Shown here: piece after piece, positions 50,953-60,504 of the stretch
How positions within the stretch are numbered: the stretch's first letter is position 1
How the letters are laid out: every line of letters starts with the position of its first letter
Assembly: GCF_049999945.1 (NCBI RefSeq)
Contig: NZ_JBLYUB010000011.1
Location: 1 to 64,000 of the forward strand
Reading direction: 5' to 3'
Source of the DNA: Planosporangium spinosum
GTDB taxonomy: Bacteria > Actinomycetota > Actinomycetes > Mycobacteriales > Micromonosporaceae
DNA: 64,000 nt
Translations under genes and position numbers: made by a program
The notes under the pieces: model-generated
Database searches by the model: none
What the model was told of the DNA's origin: nothing
What the model saw: the letters and a program-made list of their open reading frames with translations, nothing else

Positions 50953-51207
50953 TCAACTGGCGTCGCGCCCCTGCGGCTGTCGCGGGTCGTAACGGCCCTC
51001 CAAGTAAGCGATGAACCTCTCCGGGTGCTGGACATACGTACTGATGGTGCTCGGCCGGTGGTTACCTGCGGCAAGCAGCTCCTCGTGGTACCGAGCCAGT
51101 TCCGCTCGCACAAGAAGTGGCTTCCGCCGTGCGGGCACAACATCTTCGCAGGACCTGCGCTGGACCGGCACCGACGGTCCGGGAGTCAGCAATACGGTGG
51201 CGGTCAT
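50953..51207 (-). CDS. Orphan tyrosine-recombinase core-binding (SAM-like) domain
   Basis: 84 residues. The C-terminal ~50, VRAELARYHEELLAAGNHRP then STISTYVQHPERFIAYLEGR, match the N-terminal arm/core-binding helices of phage-type integrases. No catalytic R-H-R-Y domain follows; the frame stops after DPRQPQGRDAS. It could be a truncated integrase or a free-standing small protein of that fold, as also occurs in actinobacteria. Its ATG (51207-51205) overlaps the ATG of the divergent DUF4184 gene (51206-51208). Confidence 0.6.
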   Translation of the reverse strand: MTATVLLTPGPSVPVQRRSCEDVVPARRKPLLVRAELARYHEELLAAGNHRPSTISTYVQHPERFIAYLEGRYDPRQPQGRDAS

Positions 51208-52000
51208 GCCGCTGACCCTGCCGACCCACCCGGTCGCCGTCATACCGCTGAAGCTGTGGCGTCCCCGTTGGTTCGACGGCGTAGCCCTGGTCATCGGCGC
51301 GATCGCGCCCGACGTCGCCTACGTCGCCGACGGATACGGCGTGACCATTCACAGCCACGCTTGGCACGCGCCGTTGTGGTGGGCCCTGCCGATCACCCTA
51401 ATCGCCGTCCGGTTGGTCCGCTGGGCGGCGGCAGCGATCGCTGTGCACCTGCCAGCCGGCGGCCCGCTGGCGCTGCGCGACTATGGCATTCTCGCCACGG
51501 TGCGCCATCGCTGGCACGTCACCACGATATCGGCGCTGCTCGGTGCGATCAGCCACATCGGGTGGGATGCATTCACCCACCCGGCCGTCGACGGCGGCCG
51601 TATCCTCTTCCCCGCGCTGCACCATCAGGTACGGCCGGGCATGCCATGGTGGGGCCTGCTGTCCACGGCGTCAGACCTTGCCGGGTTCGCCGCCGCCACA
51701 GCGCTGGCCGTCCACATCGGGCGGGGGCGACTCCTTCGGCGGTGGCACGGACCGCCGCCGCCGACCGTCCGCCGACCGGTCGCGTTCTGGTCGACCGTTG
51801 CCCTGGTAGTCACGATCGGACTGGCCTTGCTGCCGGCCCAGCCGGTCCGGCTGTTCCACGACCAGGCAGTCCGAGCCATGCTCATTACCGGCTTGGCGCT
51901 GCTTGCCGGTGCCGTGGCTGTCCGACCGCGTGCCGCCAGGACACCACGGCGACCGGACGAGTCGACCGTGCCCACCAACGCATCTGCGACGACCGGTTGA
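51206..52000 (+). CDS. DUF4184-family membrane protein
   Basis: 264 residues. The family start PLTLPTHPVAVIPLKLW and GAIAPDVAYV are clear. About six helices follow, with HSHAWHAPLWW, GAISHIGWDAFTHP and HDQAVRAML. The conserved His/Asp residues (SHAWH, SHIGWDAFTH) recall membrane-bound metal hydrolases of the YdjM/DUF457 type, but activity is unproven. ATG 51206 is the start; longer upstream frames have no family similarity. It is next to the intact tRNA-Thr at the island's right edge. Confidence 0.82.
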   Translation: MPLTLPTHPVAVIPLKLWRPRWFDGVALVIGAIAPDVAYVADGYGVTIHSHAWHAPLWWALPITLIAVRLVRWAAAAIAVHLPAGGPLALRDYGILATVRHRWHVTTISALLGAISHIGWDAFTHPAVDGGRILFPALHHQVRPGMPWWGLLSTASDLAGFAAATALAVHIGRGRLLRRWHGPPPPTVRRPVAFWSTVALVVTIGLALLPAQPVRLFHDQAVRAMLITGLALLAGAVAVRPRAARTPRRPDESTVPTNASATTG

Positions 52001-52138
52001 ATCTGGGTAGCACCCGTGCCGACGAAAGCGAACCGGAAGCGGCGTGAGACCGCACCCAAGAACAAGACCGGTCTTCAGTTGTGCCCGGCCCGTGCCAGAT
52101 GACCTTGGATCGGATGCTGCCGGCCAACACGAAAAGAG

Positions 52139-52211
52139 AGCCGACGGCGGGACTCGAACCCGCAACCTTCCGATTACAAGTCGGGTGCGCTACCAATTGC
52201 GCCACGTCGGC
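52139..52211 (-). tRNA. trnT: tRNA-Thr (anticodon TGT)
   Basis: Complete cloverleaf on the minus strand: acceptor GCCGACG/CGTCGGC, D-stem GCGC/GCGC with loop AATTGGTA, anticodon stem CCCGA/TCGGA (terminal C-A mismatch), loop CTTGTAA with anticodon TGT, variable AGGTT, T-arm GCGGG-TTCGAGT-CCCGC. The discriminator is T and CCA is not encoded. Its 3' half is duplicated in degenerate form at 49018. Confidence 0.95.
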
Positions 52212-52378
52212 AGGCGTACCGGTGACGGTACCCCTGAGATGGTACGCGGCCACCCGACCGGAGCGGCGCGGCCCCGACGGCATGCCGAACCGGCGATGAA
52301 TCAGTGCCGAACCGGTACGAAACGGTCCTCAAGCCCGGCGGAACCTGCCGCGAACCGAGCTGATCCGGAATCGACGTC

Positions 52379-52433
52379 TTGGCAGGGGATCAGAACCCAT
52401 CTAGGTTGTGTGGACTGGCCACCTCCCGGCCAG
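52379..52433 (+). promoter_or_regulatory. Vegetative-type promoter of the sugar ABC ATPase gene
   Basis: TTGGCA (52379-52384), 17-bp spacer, TAGGTT (52402-52407). A small hairpin CTGGCC / GGCCAG (52415-52433) follows at the expected transcript start. The leader would be about 75 bases. Confidence 0.6.
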
Positions 52434-52488
52434 GTCTTTCACTCGGATCGTCCGGCACGTTCCTGCCGGTGAAAGGGAGTACATCGTC

Positions 52489-53580
<1,092 letters not shown>

Positions 53581-53626
53581 CCCTGGGGTCGTCCGGTAAC
53601 GCCGGAAAAACGAACGACACGACGAC

Positions 53627-53659
53627 GGCCGCCATGGTGGACTGCCCACCATGGCGGCC
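53627..53659 (+). promoter_or_regulatory. Hairpin containing the lysE-like start codon
   Basis: Perfect 14-bp arms GGCCGCCATGGTGG (53627-53640) and CCACCATGGCGGCC (53646-53659) around the loop ACTGC. The ATG at 53651 lies inside the 3' arm. It may be the upstream gene's terminator, a translation-blocking structure, or both. Confidence 0.75.
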
Positions 53660-54244
53660 TTCGTACTCTCCGCGTTCGTCCTGGCGATGCTCCCCGGACC
53701 GGCCACGGTCCTACTGATCCGCGAGGTGGCCAGCGGCAACCGGCAGCGCGTCGTGGGCGTGATCGGCGGTATCGAGGTCGGCATCTTCGCCTGGGCGGTG
53801 CTGTCCGGCCTGGGGGTCGCGGCCCTGGTCGCGGTGAGCGCCCTGGCGTACACCGGGTTGCGCGTCGCCGGCGCCGCGGTCCTGATCCTGCTCGGCCTCC
53901 AGACCCTCTGGTACGCGTGGCGGCGCCGGCCCGAGCCGCCGAAGCCGCTGCTGCGCCTGACCGGGTTCCGCGGTGGCCTGCTGACGAACCTGGCCAACCC
54001 GAAGGCGGCGGTCTTCGCGTTCTCGTTCTATCCGCAGTTCATCCCGCACGGGTCGAACGCGCTGGCCTACAGTGTCCTGCTCGGCACCGTGCACGTACTG
54101 ATCGACGTCTGCTGGTACACGGTGCTGGCCGGCACCCTCGCGAAGACGCGGGACCTGTGGGCCCGGTCGGCGGTGAAGCGGTGGATGGAGCGGATCGTCG
54201 GCGCCGTCCTGGTCGCGCTGGGACTGCGCCTGGCGATCGACTGA
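53651..54244 (+). CDS. LysE/RhtB-family exporter
   Basis: 197 residues, six helices. The N-terminal AAFVLSAFVLAMLPGPATVLLIREV contains the family PGP motif, and the central FRGGLLTNLANPKAAVFAFSFYPQFI is the LysE signature. It exports amino acids or related metabolites. The start is ATG 53651, buried in a perfect hairpin and with no visible ribosome site; no downstream codon fits the family length better. The gene lies 70 bp after the ABC ATPase gene in the same direction. Confidence 0.87.
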   Translation: MAAFVLSAFVLAMLPGPATVLLIREVASGNRQRVVGVIGGIEVGIFAWAVLSGLGVAALVAVSALAYTGLRVAGAAVLILLGLQTLWYAWRRRPEPPKPLLRLTGFRGGLLTNLANPKAAVFAFSFYPQFIPHGSNALAYSVLLGTVHVLIDVCWYTVLAGTLAKTRDLWARSAVKRWMERIVGAVLVALGLRLAID

Positions 54245-54252
54245 GCGGCCCG

Positions 54253-54322
54253 GACGCCACCCGGCGCACCCGTCACCGTGACGCCTGGACGCCGCCCGGC
54301 ACACCCGTCACCGTGACGCCTG
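54253..54322. repeat. 35-bp tandem duplication with internal palindrome
   Basis: Units 54253-54287 and 54288-54322 differ at two positions; each contains CGTCACCGTGACG, a palindrome. It lies at the convergent lysE/mscS junction and covers the last codons of the mscS gene. Confidence 0.8.
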
Positions 54323-55504
54323 GACCGGCTCCTCCGGGCCCACGAACGTGTCGCTGCGCGCGTCGCCGTCGTCGCTGCCACCGAACACCCGGGAGTCGTC
54401 CGGCGCGTGCCCGTCAGCGGTGCCGCGGTCCAGGGTCCGGCGCCGGCCCCACTGCCAGACGTGCGCGTCGTCGCCGTCGCCGACCTCGGCGCGCAGCCGC
54501 GGCAGGGCGGTCGGCCGGTGGTCGCGTACCCAGGCCACCAGATGCTCGCGGACCAGGCAGCGCAGGTCCCACAGATTGCCGGAGTTGGCCGCGCTGACCA
54601 GCGCCCGCAGCCGCACCATCCCGCCGGTCGCGTCGGTCACCTGGAGCACGCACACCCGGCCGTCCCACAGATCACTGGCCTCGACCATGCGGCGCATCTC
54701 CTCGCGTACCGCCTGCACGGGGACCGACCAGTCGACGTCGAACTCGGCCGTACCGAGGACGGCCGACTGGGTACGGGTCCAGTTCTGGAAGGGCTTGGTG
54801 GTGAAGTACGAGGTGGGCAGGATCAGCCGGCGGTCGTCCCAGATGTGTACGACCACGTAGCTGAGCGTCATCTCCTCGATCCGGCCCCACTCGCCCTCGA
54901 CCACGACGACGTCGTCGAGCCGGACCGCGTCGCTGAACGCCAGTTGCAGGCCGGCGAAGACGTTGCCGAGGACGCTCTGGGCGGCCAGGGCGGCGACGGC
55001 GCCGATGACGCCGGCGGACGCGAGGACGGTCGCCCCGACGCCCCGCACGCTGGGGAACGTCATCAGCATGACGCCCACCGCGAGCACGGTGACCACGGCG
55101 ACGGTGATCCGGCGCAGCATGACCACCTGGGTACGGATGCGCCGGGCCTGCCGGTTGTCGGGTACGTCCATCCGGAAGCGGGCCAGCGCCGCGTCCTGGA
55201 GTACCAGCAGCAGGGAGGCCACCAGCCAGGCGGTCGCCGCGATCAGGATCAGCCCGAGCACGTGCAGCAGTATCCGGCGCCAGGGCCGGTCCGCCGCGTA
55301 CGCCGTGGTGGGCTGGACCGCGATCTGGACGGCGAGCAGCGTGGCGGTCAACTGCAACGGCCGGTGTGAGTGCTCGGTCAGGGCGGTGAGCAGCAGGGAC
55401 CGTCTACCGAGCCGCCGGACGGCTCGGTGCACCACCTCCACCGCGGCCAGTGCGATCACCGCCGCTCCGGCCGTGGCGGCGATCGCCCAGAGCGCGCTCT
55501 GCAC
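54308..55504 (-). CDS. MscS-family mechanosensitive channel
   Basis: 398 residues. Four membrane helices are followed by the MscS pore/beta domain: GVIGAVAALAAQSVLGNVFAGL (TM3 pore helix), LQLAFSDAVRLDDVVVVEGEWGRIEEMTLSYVVV-type beta domain and WDDRRLILPTSYFTTKPFQNW. It releases solutes during hypo-osmotic shock. A ~60-residue acidic tail with VFGGSDDGDARSD follows, partly encoded by the junction repeat. GTG 55504 has a GAAGGGG site; the frame upstream is unlikely coding. It lies downstream of cysS-rlmB in the same direction. Confidence 0.87.
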   Translation of the reverse strand: MQSALWAIAATAGAAVIALAAVEVVHRAVRRLGRRSLLLTALTEHSHRPLQLTATLLAVQIAVQPTTAYAADRPWRRILLHVLGLILIAATAWLVASLLLVLQDAALARFRMDVPDNRQARRIRTQVVMLRRITVAVVTVLAVGVMLMTFPSVRGVGATVLASAGVIGAVAALAAQSVLGNVFAGLQLAFSDAVRLDDVVVVEGEWGRIEEMTLSYVVVHIWDDRRLILPTSYFTTKPFQNWTRTQSAVLGTAEFDVDWSVPVQAVREEMRRMVEASDLWDGRVCVLQVTDATGGMVRLRALVSAANSGNLWDLRCLVREHLVAWVRDHRPTALPRLRAEVGDGDDAHVWQWGRRRTLDRGTADGHAPDDSRVFGGSDDGDARSDTFVGPEEPVQASR

Positions 55505-55596
55505 GTGTGTTACCCCTTCCGGTCGTACGGGGCCGGCACGGACCGGACGGCACGGCCGCATCGGGGCAGCGGCTCTCGGTCGCGCGGTGCCGGCGG

Positions 55597-55645
55597 CGCA
55601 CCGGTACGGGCCCGCCAGCGAGGCTGGCGGGCCCGTACCGGTGCG
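55597..55645. terminator. Perfect 23-bp-arm hairpin between rlmB and mscS
   Basis: The arm starts CGCACCGGTACGGGCCCGCC and ends in AGC; the loop is GAG; the second arm is its exact reverse complement. It lies between the rlmB stop and the mscS start, both on the minus strand. Probably the end of the cysS-rlmB transcript; no T tract. Confidence 0.75.
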
Positions 55646-55797
55646 ACCTCATGAACATCTGCAATCGCGTACCCACCGGGGTGGTGGCTCAAAACGACCC
55701 ATAGTGGTCGTACAGCCCACACCGTGGGTGCGTGGCCGGCCGGATCACCCGACCCGGGGACAACGACACCGACCTCCCGGACCGAAGCCGGCCATCG

Positions 55798-56898
55798 TCA
55801 CAGCGGCGGGGTGGCCAGTTCCCGGGCGGCGGCGCGGCGGCGGGCCACCTCGGCCATCGAGACGGCCCCGGCGACCGAGGCGTTCAGGGACTCCACCTCC
55901 GAGGCCATCGGGATGCTCACCCGCAGGTCACAGGTCTCCCCGACGAGGCGGGACAGCCCGCGCCCCTCCGAGCCGATGACCAGGACGATCGGCTCGACGG
56001 CCACCTCGAGGTCGTACAGCTCGACCTCGCCGTCGGCGTCCAGCCCCACGACCGTGAAACCCTGGTCCTGACAGGACTTGAGCGCCCGGGTCAGGTTGGT
56101 CACCTGCGACACCGGGATCCGGGCCGCGGCGCCGGCGCTGGTGCGCCACGCGGTCGCCGTCATCCCGGCGGCCCGCCGCTCGGGGAAGAACACGCCGTGC
56201 GCCCCGAACGCGGCGGCGGACCGGACGATCGCGCCCAGGTTGCGCGGGTCGGTGACCCCGTCCAGCGCCACCAGCAGCGGCGCCACCTTCTCGGCGGCGG
56301 CCGCGATCAGGTCCTCGAACGGCTCGTACGCGAACGGCGGCACCTGCAGCCCGATGCCCTGGTGCAGCACGCCACCGGTCATCCGGTCCAGCTCGGCGCG
56401 GCCGACCTCCAGCAGCGGGATGCCCCGGTCGGAGGCGGTGCGGACCGCCTCGTTGACCCGGTCGTCACTGTCGATGCCGTGCGCGATGTAGAGCGCCATC
56501 GCCGGTACGTGCGCGCGCAGCGCCTCCAGCACCGGGTTGCGGCCGACGAGCAGCTCCGGCGCGTCCTTGGGCGGGATGGACTTACGTCCCGGCGCGACCC
56601 GGGGTCCGCTCTTCCCGGCTGGCTTGCCGCCCTTGGCGCCGGCGCCCTTCTTGCCGGGCGTACCGATCTTCGGGGCGCGCCCCTCGGCGGCCGCCTTGCG
56701 CCGCTCCTTCTCCTGCTTCCAGGCGGTGCGCTCGGGCAGCGGCTCGTCGCCGGAGTACGCCTTGTGCCACGGCCGTTCGGCGGCGGGCAGGGTGCGCCCG
56801 CGTCCGGTCAGGCCCTGCCGGTTCTTACCCCCCGAACCGATCGTCGGCCCCTTGCGGGGGGTGGAGCGTCGACTGCGACGCTGGGAGTTACCGGCCAT
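55798..56898 (-). CDS. rlmB: 23S rRNA (guanosine-2'-O-)-methyltransferase RlmB
   Basis: 366 residues. A basic, disordered N-terminus (~1-125, rich in Lys/Arg/Gly) precedes the L30e-like substrate domain (ELLVGRNPVLEALRA) and the SPOUT knot with motif 1 DGVTDPRNLGAIVRSAAAFG, motif 2 LVIGSEGRGLSRLV and motif 3 IPMASEVESLNASVA. It methylates G2251-equivalent 23S rRNA with SAM. ATG 56898 overlaps the cysS TGA by one base (TGATG), the standard actinobacterial cysS-rlmB operon. Confidence 0.94.
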   Translation of the reverse strand: MAGNSQRRSRRSTPRKGPTIGSGGKNRQGLTGRGRTLPAAERPWHKAYSGDEPLPERTAWKQEKERRKAAAEGRAPKIGTPGKKGAGAKGGKPAGKSGPRVAPGRKSIPPKDAPELLVGRNPVLEALRAHVPAMALYIAHGIDSDDRVNEAVRTASDRGIPLLEVGRAELDRMTGGVLHQGIGLQVPPFAYEPFEDLIAAAAEKVAPLLVALDGVTDPRNLGAIVRSAAAFGAHGVFFPERRAAGMTATAWRTSAGAAARIPVSQVTNLTRALKSCQDQGFTVVGLDADGEVELYDLEVAVEPIVLVIGSEGRGLSRLVGETCDLRVSIPMASEVESLNASVAGAVSMAEVARRRAAARELATPPL

Positions 56899-58313
56899 CA
56901 GGCACCATCCGAAAGAGTCCAACGCGGGCCGGCGGGAGTGTCCTCCACGACGACACCGGCCTGCTTGAGCTGGTCGCGTACGGCGTCCGCCGCGGCCCAG
57001 TCCTTACGTGCGCGGGCGGCTGCCCGCTGGTCGAGCGCCAGCGCGACGAGCGAGTCGACCACCCCGGTCAACTCGGCACCCGCCTCGCTGGTCCACTGCG
57101 GGTCGAGCGGGTCGAGGCCGAGGACGCCGAGCATCCCGCGTACCCGGGTCAGGGCCGACGCCACCGCGGCGTCGTCGCCGGCCGACAGCGCGGCGTTGCC
57201 CTCGCGTACGGTGTCGTGCGCCACGGCGAGTGCCCGGGAGGTGTTCAGGTCGTCGTCCATCGCCTCGACGAACTCGGCCGGCAGGTCCCTGCCCGGCTCC
57301 CCCGCGCCGACCCGCTCGGACGCGCGCTGCACGAAGCCCTCCAGCCGGCGGTAGCCGGCGGCGGCCTCCTGGAGCGCCTCGTCGGAGTAGTCGATCGCGG
57401 AGCGGTAGTGCGGCGCGGTGATGTAGTAGCGCAGCTCGACCGGCCGGACACCCTTGGCGACCAGCGCCTCCACGTTGAGCACGTTGCCCAGCGACTTCGC
57501 CATCTTCGTGCCGCCGAGGTTGAGCAGGGCGACGTGCATCCAGTGGCCGGCGAAGCCGAACCCGGCGGCGCGCGACTGGGCGATCTCGTTCTCGTGGTGC
57601 GGGAAGATCAGGTCGAGACCGCCGCCGTGGATGTCGAACTCCTCGCCGAGGTAGCGCCAGCACATGGCGGAGCACTCGATGTGCCAGCCGGGGCGGCCGG
57701 GGCCCCACGGCGAGGGCCAGGACGCCTCCGCCGGCTCGTCGGGCTTGGCGCCCTTCCACAGCGCGAAGTCGCGGGGGTCGCGCTTGCCGCGCGCCGGGGC
57801 GTCGTCGGCCGGCTCCATCGCGTCGACCCGCTGGCCCGACAGTGCGCCGTAGGCCGGGTACGACCGGACGTCGAAGTAGACGTCACCGCTGCCGTCCTCC
57901 GCCGGGTACGCGTGGCCCTTGTCGATCAGGAGCTTGATCAGCTCGTGCATCTCCGGGATGTGGCCGGTGGCGCGCGGCTCGTACGTCGGCGGCAGCACCC
58001 CGAGGGTCACGTAGTCCCGGGCGAGCCGGCGCTCGTTGGCGTAGGCGATCGCCCAGAACGGCTCACCGGCTTCGACGGACTTCACCAGGATCTTGTCGTC
58101 GATATCAGTGACATTGCGGATGAACCGGACGTCATACCCGGAACGGATCAGCCACCGCCGCAGCACGTCGTAGTTGACGCCGCCGCGAAGGTGTCCGATG
58201 TGCGGTCCACCCTGCAGGGTGAGGCCACACAGATAGACCCCCACCCGGCCGGGGGTCCGCGGGACGAAGTCCCGCACCGTGCGGGTCGCGGTGTCGTACA
58301 GCCTCAACGTCAC
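56898..58313 (-). CDS. cysS: Cysteinyl-tRNA synthetase
   Basis: 471 residues. The class I signatures are present: HIGH at 38-41, a variant KMAKS at 270-274, and zinc ligands C29, C214 (HIECSAM), H239 (FPHHENE) and E243. It charges tRNA-Cys. GTG 58313 (VTLRLYDTATR) is the start; the upstream frame is a divergent gene's shadow. The usual upstream ispD-ispF genes are absent. It is first in the cysS-rlmB operon and divergent from an IclR regulator by 103 bp. Confidence 0.95.
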   Translation of the reverse strand: MTLRLYDTATRTVRDFVPRTPGRVGVYLCGLTLQGGPHIGHLRGGVNYDVLRRWLIRSGYDVRFIRNVTDIDDKILVKSVEAGEPFWAIAYANERRLARDYVTLGVLPPTYEPRATGHIPEMHELIKLLIDKGHAYPAEDGSGDVYFDVRSYPAYGALSGQRVDAMEPADDAPARGKRDPRDFALWKGAKPDEPAEASWPSPWGPGRPGWHIECSAMCWRYLGEEFDIHGGGLDLIFPHHENEIAQSRAAGFGFAGHWMHVALLNLGGTKMAKSLGNVLNVEALVAKGVRPVELRYYITAPHYRSAIDYSDEALQEAAAGYRRLEGFVQRASERVGAGEPGRDLPAEFVEAMDDDLNTSRALAVAHDTVREGNAALSAGDDAAVASALTRVRGMLGVLGLDPLDPQWTSEAGAELTGVVDSLVALALDQRAAARARKDWAAADAVRDQLKQAGVVVEDTPAGPRWTLSDGA

Positions 58314-58416
58314 ATCTGTCAGGGTAGCCGCCGGGCCACCGCCGCCGGTGACCCCCACGACCGACGCGGGACGGAACCGGTACACACGCGCGAGGTCGTC
58401 CACGTAGATTCTGCCC

Positions 58417-59049
58417 GTGGCAACGGAGACTGCGCAGACACTCGACCGCGGACTACGGCTGCTGCACCTGGTGGCCGAGGCGCCCGGCGGGCTGACCGTG
58501 ACCGAGGTCGCAGCGCGGCTGGGAGTCGGCCGGGCGGTGGTGTACCGGCTCGCCACCACGCTCGCCGAACACGGCATGATCCGCCGGGACCCGGCCGGCC
58601 GGCTGCGGTTGGGCGCCGGCGTACTGCACCTCGCCCGGCGGGCGCAGCCGCTGGTGGCCGACGCGGCGCTGCCGTCGCTGCGGCGGCTCGCCGAGCAGGT
58701 CGGCGCGACCGCCCACCTGACGGTCGCCGAGGGCGGCGAAGGGTTCGCGCTGGCCGTCGTCGAACCGAGCTGGACACAGTTCCACGTCGCCTACCGGACC
58801 GGATCGCGGCACCCGCTGGAACGGGGTGCGGCGGGGCGGGCGATCCTCGCCGGGCGTACCGGCGCCTACGGGTACGTGACGAGCGCCGGCGAACTGCAGT
58901 CCGGCGCGTACGGGGTCGCCGCTGCCGTGCCGGGCGTCGACGGGCTGGAGGCGAGCGTCGGCGTGGTGGCGCTGTCCGCGCTCGAGGTGGACGTGGTCGG
59001 ACCGCGGGTGGTGGCGGCCGCGGCGGCCGTGGCCGAGGCGCTGTCCTAG
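58417..59049 (+). CDS. IclR-family transcriptional regulator
   Basis: 210 residues. The N-terminal winged helix (~10-70) has LTVTEVAARLGVGRAVVYRLATTL. The IclR effector domain follows (ATAHLTVAEGGEGFALAVV, HPLERGAAGRAIL) but is shorter than the family's ~170 residues, lacking part of the last helices. GTG 58417 is the start. The 3' end overlaps the convergent fumC by four bases. The ligand is unknown. Confidence 0.85.
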   Translation: MATETAQTLDRGLRLLHLVAEAPGGLTVTEVAARLGVGRAVVYRLATTLAEHGMIRRDPAGRLRLGAGVLHLARRAQPLVADAALPSLRRLAEQVGATAHLTVAEGGEGFALAVVEPSWTQFHVAYRTGSRHPLERGAAGRAILAGRTGAYGYVTSAGELQSGAYGVAAAVPGVDGLEASVGVVALSALEVDVVGPRVVAAAAAVAEALS

Positions 59050-60446
59050 GACTGGTCGGCCGCCGGGCGGGTCATGGCGAGGACGTCCAGGACCCGGTCG
59101 AGGTCCGCCTCGCTGATCTTCCCGCTCTCGACGTGACCTCGCTCGATCACCACCTGGCGGATCGTCTTGCCTTCGGCCAGCGCCTGCTTGGCGATGGCAG
59201 CGGCCTCGTCGTAACCCAGGTACCGGTTGAGCGGCGTGACGATCGAGGGTGAGCTCTCGGCGTACGTCCGGCAGACCCCGGCGTTGGCGGTCAGCCCGGT
59301 CACCGTCCGGTCGGCGAGCAACCGGCTGACGTTCGTCAGCAGCCGGATCGACTCCAGCAGGTTGCGGGCGATCACGGGCAGCATGACGTTGAGTTCGAAG
59401 TCGCCCTGCGACCCGGCGAACGCCACCGCCGCGTCGTTTCCGTACACCTGCGCGCAGACCTGGCGGATCGCCTCGGGGACGACCGGGTTCACCTTCCCCG
59501 GCATGATCGACGAGCCGGGCTGCAGGTCGGGGATGGCGAGCTCACGCAGCCCGGCGCGGGGACCCGAACCCATCCACCGGATGTCGTTGGCGATCTTGTA
59601 CAGGCCGGCGGCGATCGTCCGGAGCTGCCCGGACGCCTCGACGAGGCCGTCCCGGGCGCCCTGTGCCTCGAAGTGGTTGCGCGCCTCGGTCAGCGGCAGC
59701 CCGGTCTCGTGGGCGAGCCGCTCGATCACCAGCCGGGCGAACCCGGGCGGGGTGTTGATCCCGGTACCGACGGCGGTGCCGCCGAGCGGAAGCTCCGCGA
59801 TCCGCCCGAGGCTGGCCTGCAACCGCTCGACGCCGTAGCGCATCTGTGCCGCGTACCCGGAGAACTCCTGCCCCAGGGTGACCGGTGTGGCGTCCATGAG
59901 ATGGGTACGCCCCGCCTTGACCACGGAGGCGAACTCCGCCGCCTTGGCCTCCAGCGCGTCCGCCAGGTGGTCGAGCGCCGGGATCAGGTCCCGCGCGACC
60001 GCCTCGGTCGCCGCGAGGTGCACCGAGGACGGGAAGACGTCGTTGGACGACTGGGACGCGTTCACGTCGTCGTTGGGGTGCACGCTGACGGCCAGGCGGG
60101 TGGCCGCCAGCGACGCGAGCACCTCGTTCATGTTCATGTTCGACGACGTGCCGGAGCCGGTCTGGAACACGTCCACCGGGAAGTGGTCGTCGTGCTGGCC
60201 GGCGGCCACCTCCCCGGCAGCGGCGATGATCGCGTCGGCGACCGTGCGATCGACCACCCCGAGTTGGGCGTTGACGGCCGCCGCGGCGGCCTTGATCTGC
60301 GCGAGGGCCCGGATGTGGCGGCGCTCCAGCCGGCTGCCGGAGATCGGGAAGTTCTCCACCGCCCGTTGGGTCTGCGCCCGGTACAACGCGTCGGCGGGGA
60401 CGCGCACCTCACCCATCGTGTCGCGCTCGACGCGGAAGTCCACCAT
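59046..60446 (-). CDS. fumC: Fumarate hydratase, class II
   Basis: 466 residues. The fumarase/aspartase signature GSSIMPGKVNP (311-321) holds the catalytic serine loop. TGSGTSSNMNMNEV (~96-109), NASQSSNDVFPSSVHL and KAGRTHLMDATPVTLGQE are also intact. It interconverts fumarate and malate in the TCA cycle. AGGGAG lies very close to ATG 60446; GTG 60443 has better spacing. The length is normal for the family. Confidence 0.94.
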   Translation of the reverse strand: MVDFRVERDTMGEVRVPADALYRAQTQRAVENFPISGSRLERRHIRALAQIKAAAAAVNAQLGVVDRTVADAIIAAAGEVAAGQHDDHFPVDVFQTGSGTSSNMNMNEVLASLAATRLAVSVHPNDDVNASQSSNDVFPSSVHLAATEAVARDLIPALDHLADALEAKAAEFASVVKAGRTHLMDATPVTLGQEFSGYAAQMRYGVERLQASLGRIAELPLGGTAVGTGINTPPGFARLVIERLAHETGLPLTEARNHFEAQGARDGLVEASGQLRTIAAGLYKIANDIRWMGSGPRAGLRELAIPDLQPGSSIMPGKVNPVVPEAIRQVCAQVYGNDAAVAFAGSQGDFELNVMLPVIARNLLESIRLLTNVSRLLADRTVTGLTANAGVCRTYAESSPSIVTPLNRYLGYDEAAAIAKQALAEGKTIRQVVIERGHVESGKISEADLDRVLDVLAMTRPAADQS

Positions 60447-60504
60447 GCTCCCTATCGTGCCCACCCGGAGGTCCGGCGAACCGCGAGACGTTCCCGGCGG
60501 GCCG

